A stretch of 7,765 bases of DNA, from contig CAAFZG010000066.1 of NCBI GenBank assembly GCA_900767505.1, positions 1 through 7,765 of the forward strand. The letters are read 5' to 3'. Source of the stretch: Methanomassiliicoccales archaeon. Lineage in GTDB: Archaea; Thermoplasmatota; Thermoplasmata; Methanomassiliicoccales; Methanomethylophilaceae. Made by a program: the position numbers and the translations under genes. Shown here piece by piece: positions 6,053-7,765 of the stretch (position 1 is its first letter; every line of letters starts with the position of its first letter). The notes below the pieces were generated by a model. That model did not search any database, was not told the DNA's origin, and was given only the letters and a program-made list of their open reading frames with translations.

Positions 6053-6284
6053 ATGTCGCAACGGCGAAGGGGCGCGATCCGTGAACGCCATGTGCACGAT
6101 GCGACATACAGCGGTCCGGTCCCTACTTTCGTAGGGCACCTGCGGGAGCGGCCGACGAGTCGTCGGAGCGATGACCGGGGGACAACGCCGGATCCGACAC
6201 ATACCCCCTGCGTAAGTCAGTGTCCGGAGGCCGGCGTCATCGTCGGACGATGATAGGATGTGTTAGCGCATGGGGGACACATCC
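6053..6284 (+). ncRNA. Candidate structured RNA gene, no known family
   Basis: No frame here looks protein-like, yet perfect inverted repeats follow one another. ATGTCGCA (6053-6060) pairs with TGCGACAT (6100-6107), with GGCG/CGCC inside. CCCTAC-TTTC-GTAGGG spans 6121-6136. CCGAC (6152-6156) pairs with GTCGG (6162-6166). ACGCCGG (6185-6191) pairs with CCGGCGT (6231-6237), continued by TCCGACAC against GTGTCCGGA with one bulge. CATCG (6238-6242) pairs with CGATG (6248-6252). GGATGTGT (6256-6263) pairs with ACACATCC (6277-6284). The TATA-like box at 6026 predicts a start at about 6053, the base of the first stem. I see no RNase P or SRP signature and no clear C/D boxes. The last hairpin could instead be the 3' end of the convergent gene that stops at 6293. 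The 3' boundary is uncertain, and a decayed mobile element or transcription from the other strand is possible. Confidence 0.42.
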
Positions 6285-6292
6285 CTTCTGTC

Positions 6293-6970
6293 TCAGATGT
6301 GCATGTTCATGCACTTGAGCTTCCTGTCCATCGCCATTCTGTCCGGATACTTGTCCAGCAGGGCATCGTATTCCACCCCTCTGCGCTCGGGCCCTGGATT
6401 GAATCCCAGCTTGACACGCGCCAGCTGCGAGTACAGGCAGTAGTCCAGCACATCCTCGGAAACGGCCTCGCTGTCCAGGACCTCGGAGATGGCGATCACC
6501 TTCATGATGGCGCTGGTCTTTCCGACTATCTTCGTGGACGGGTAGATCGCCCAGCCGATGTACGTCAGCGGGTCCTCCTCCACCAGCCCTTTGTCGATCA
6601 GCCTCCTGTAGGAATCCGCCAGGTCCCTGTGCTTCCCCTCGGTGCTCAGACTTAGTCCGCGGAAACGGCGCACGAACAATGACTGCTTGGACCTTACGAA
6701 GCCCTCTGACCTGAGCCAATCCACCAGGGGCTGTCCGTATTCCACGGAGTCCTCGCCGGCTATGCGCCTGAATATCGTCGTCAGAAGGCATTCCATGACA
6801 TCCTCCGGAGCATCGTCCAGATAGTCGCTGATATCCAGCGAGATCCATTTGTACGTGCGTGTCCACTTGACCTTGAACTCGTTCATGGGCGAATAGCTCG
6901 CCGTGGCATCCTCATATCCGAATCTGTTGCCCACGGCCTTCACCATCGCCGCGAGATCGTTGTTGTCCAT
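6293..6970 (-). CDS. Hypothetical protein, resembles an SprT/M48-like family lacking HExxH
   Basis: The 225-residue product is soluble, with no signal peptide or membrane segment. I recognise no named gene. The overall pattern, with FKVKWTRTYKWISLDISDYL (32-51), a helical middle, AIMKVIAISEVLDSEAVSEDVLDYCLY (154-180) and LGFNPGPERRGVEYDALLDKYP (188-209), resembles archaeal proteins related to SprT/M48-type metallopeptidases. In those, the segment after ..DYVLY is HELLH. Here it reads SQLAR (181-185), so the zinc-binding histidines and catalytic glutamate would all be gone. This family comparison is from memory and unverified. The ATG at 6970 has GGAG nine bases upstream and is preferred. An in-frame ATG at 7003 would add 11 residues, but the TATA-like box at 7021-7027 predicts transcription beginning downstream of it. 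The gene diverges from the HesB-like gene and converges on the structured region. Confidence 0.75.
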   Translation of the reverse strand: MDNNDLAAMVKAVGNRFGYEDATASYSPMNEFKVKWTRTYKWISLDISDYLDDAPEDVMECLLTTIFRRIAGEDSVEYGQPLVDWLRSEGFVRSKQSLFVRRFRGLSLSTEGKHRDLADSYRRLIDKGLVEEDPLTYIGWAIYPSTKIVGKTSAIMKVIAISEVLDSEAVSEDVLDYCLYSQLARVKLGFNPGPERRGVEYDALLDKYPDRMAMDRKLKCMNMHI

Positions 6971-7007
6971 ATCTCTGAACTCCTGCGGTTCACCGCGTAT
7001 CATCAGA

Positions 7008-7027
7008 CCTCCGGGAGGCGTATTTAG
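7008..7027 (-). promoter_or_regulatory. TATA-like box and adjoining palindrome of the 6293-6970 gene
   Basis: On the minus strand CTAAATA (7027-7021) is a TATA-like box placing transcription start near 6997, which leaves a leader of about 28 bases carrying GGAG before the ATG at 6970. Directly downstream lies CCTCCGGGAGG (7008-7018), an interrupted palindrome between box and start site where a repressor could bind. Its GGAGG might also act as a Shine-Dalgarno for the ATG at 7003. Confidence 0.35.
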
Positions 7028-7210
7028 GCGGATTCCGTACAGTCCGGCTGCATCCGGGAAGGATCGATTTCAGGGATGAAATGAGCGAAAAGGCATCGGA
7101 ACGGCACGTTTTCCGAAGCTTCACGGAACCCGTGACCGTGAGTCCCCCGGCCTGGCAGTCCGGGCCGACCTCCGTTTCCGGTGGATCCCGCGAAGGTCCT
7201 TCGGTAAGAA

Positions 7211-7219
7211 TTAAAATAT
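7211..7219 (+). promoter_or_regulatory. TATA box of the HesB-like gene
   Basis: TTAAAATAT, the clearest TATA box in the window, is centred about 32 bases before the ATG at 7247, predicting a leader of only a few bases. Confidence 0.6.
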
Positions 7220-7246
7220 CTAGGTACCAATCAAGTCGGCGATAAC

Positions 7247-7573
7247 ATGGTACAGATCAGCCCCGAAGCGGAGAAATTCATCAACGATCTGCTGGAGAAG
7301 AACCAGAAGGTCGGATACGGAATCAAGATCTACCTGTCCGGATACGCATGCTCCGGACCCCAGTTCGGAATGTCCTTCCAGGAGACCGTCAAAGACGGGG
7401 AGATCGTGGACAAGACCGCCAACGGTTTCGACATGTTCTACGACGAGGAGACGAAGAAAGAGCTCGACTCCTGCGTCATCGAGTTCATCGACGACCCCAA
7501 CTTCGGAACCGGGCTCACCATCAGGGACCCCAACTTCAACGGCTGCGCCTCCTGCGGCGGCGGATGCCACTAA
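7247..7573 (+). CDS. HesB/IscA-like iron-sulfur protein
   Basis: The 108-residue product has the length and plan of the HesB/IscA (A-type) family, which carries or transfers Fe-S clusters or iron to apoproteins in the cytoplasm. It starts MVQISPEAEKFINDLLEK, then IKIYLSGYACSGPQFGMSF (26-44) holding Cys35, followed by the beta-rich core with GFDMFYD (60-66) and IEFID (78-82). It ends NFNGCASCGGGCH with Cys100, Cys103 and Cys107. Bacterial IscA uses one cysteine in the first block and a C-terminal CGC. Here the tail is CxxCxxxC, typical of divergent methanogen members, and Cys76 is extra. The gene has its own TATA box, no operon partner, and a hairpin terminator 10 bases after the TAA. The family assignment is good; whether it is a scaffold, a carrier or a redox protein cannot be told. 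Confidence 0.85.
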   Translation: MVQISPEAEKFINDLLEKNQKVGYGIKIYLSGYACSGPQFGMSFQETVKDGEIVDKTANGFDMFYDEETKKELDSCVIEFIDDPNFGTGLTIRDPNFNGCASCGGGCH

Positions 7574-7582
7574 ACATGTTCA

Positions 7583-7606
7583 AGGGGCTCCGGCCCCTGC
7601 ATTTTT
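7583..7606 (+). terminator. Hairpin terminator with T-run after the HesB-like gene
   Basis: AGGGGC-TCCG-GCCCCT forms a 6-bp stem with a tetraloop and is followed by GCA and T5 (7602-7606). It is the same 16-mer as the one after acdAB (403-418), in the same orientation relative to its gene. Confidence 0.7.
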
Positions 7607-7625
7607 CTCAGACGCGTGAACCGAC

Positions 7626-7765
7626 ATGCAGTTCGTGGACGATCCCCATATCGCGAAGGATGCCGTCGAGGAGCGCAGATATCAGACCAACATGGTCGAG
7701 GGCTGCGTCGACCGCAACTCGCTGCTGATACTCCCCACAGGCCTGGGGAAGACCATAGTCGCACT
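7626..7765 (+). CDS. Hef/FANCM-type superfamily 2 helicase, N-terminal fragment (runs off the right edge)
   Basis: Only the first 46 codons are inside the window. They begin MQFVDDPHIAKDAVEERRYQ and continue to SLLILPTGLGKTIVA. The RRYQ (17-20) is the Q-motif-like segment and PTGLGKT (37-43) is helicase motif I (Walker A). This opening, with a short acidic lead, ..EER.YQ.. and L.LPTGLGKT, is characteristic of archaeal Hef helicases, which act with an ERCC4-type nuclease domain on stalled replication forks. The nuclease domain, if present, lies outside, so a stand-alone Hef-like helicase is equally possible. The ATG at 7626 is the first in frame after the terminator of the HesB-like gene. No clear TATA box is visible; the T-rich tract at 7601-7608 is a weak candidate. 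Confidence 0.8.
   Translation, partial: MQFVDDPHIAKDAVEERRYQTNMVEGCVDRNSLLILPTGLGKTIVA

Noticed and set aside
5879..6202. Minus-strand 107-codon frame over the same region
   Set aside because: Arg/Pro-rich, overlaps the end of the AlbA_2 gene, has no promoter or ribosome-binding site and resembles no family.
5963..6253. Plus-strand 96-codon frame over the structured region
   Set aside because: It starts inside the AlbA_2 gene, has irregular Arg/Pro/Thr-rich composition and no hydrophobic core. The dense inverted repeats are better explained by RNA structure.
6053..6284. RNase P RNA, SRP RNA or C/D-box guide RNA
   Set aside because: No CR-I/CR-V type RNase P segments, no SRP helix-8 GGAA and GCAG signature, and no proper RUGAUGA/CUGA box pair could be found on either strand.

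Overview
The window looks like a piece of archaeal chromosome. The clearest support is a diphthine synthase gene (diphthamide on elongation factor 2 is an archaeal/eukaryotic modification), an ADP-forming acyl-CoA synthetase with fused subunits, and the start of a Hef-like helicase. TATA-like boxes lie about 25-30 bases upstream of most start codons. The protein style and gene mix, including the DUF4143 ATPase and the Schlafen-AlbA_2/HATPase families, fit a host-associated methanogen of the Methanomassiliicoccales. That assignment rests on recognition alone; no search was run. No complete gene here ends in TAG, which would suit a pyrrolysine-using lineage, but the sample is small.

Layout. On the left, 1-2523 is transcribed leftward: the 5' part of dphB, a hairpin terminator, then a complete ADP-forming acetate-CoA ligase gene (acdAB). 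A gene-poor, partly AT-rich stretch follows (about 2540-3428). It holds the ligase promoter with paired TTCGAA sites, short phased direct repeats, two mutually exclusive hairpins, an apparently broken small gene and the C-terminal remnant of a DDE transposase. Next come two rightward accessory genes: an intact AAA/DUF4143 ATPase (3433-4758) and an AlbA_2/HATPase-type protein (4867-5981) broken by one frameshift. Downstream, about 6053-6284 has no convincing ORF but is full of perfect inverted repeats. A TATA-like box sits at the right distance before the first stem, so it is a candidate structured RNA gene.

On the right, a leftward gene (6293-6970) encodes a protein that resembles a metal-dependent SprT/M48-like family with its HExxH motif lost. 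It is divergent from a HesB/IscA-like iron-sulfur protein gene (7247-7573). That gene ends in the same 16-base hairpin seen after acdAB and is followed by the 5' end of a Hef-type helicase gene that runs off the window.

Functionally the window reads as conserved housekeeping genes at both edges (translation-factor modification and energy metabolism; Fe-S handling and DNA repair). Between them is an island of about 3.5 kb of accessory, decaying and possibly mobile DNA. No single multi-gene pathway links all the genes. The least explained item is the structured region next to the broken AlbA_2 gene.
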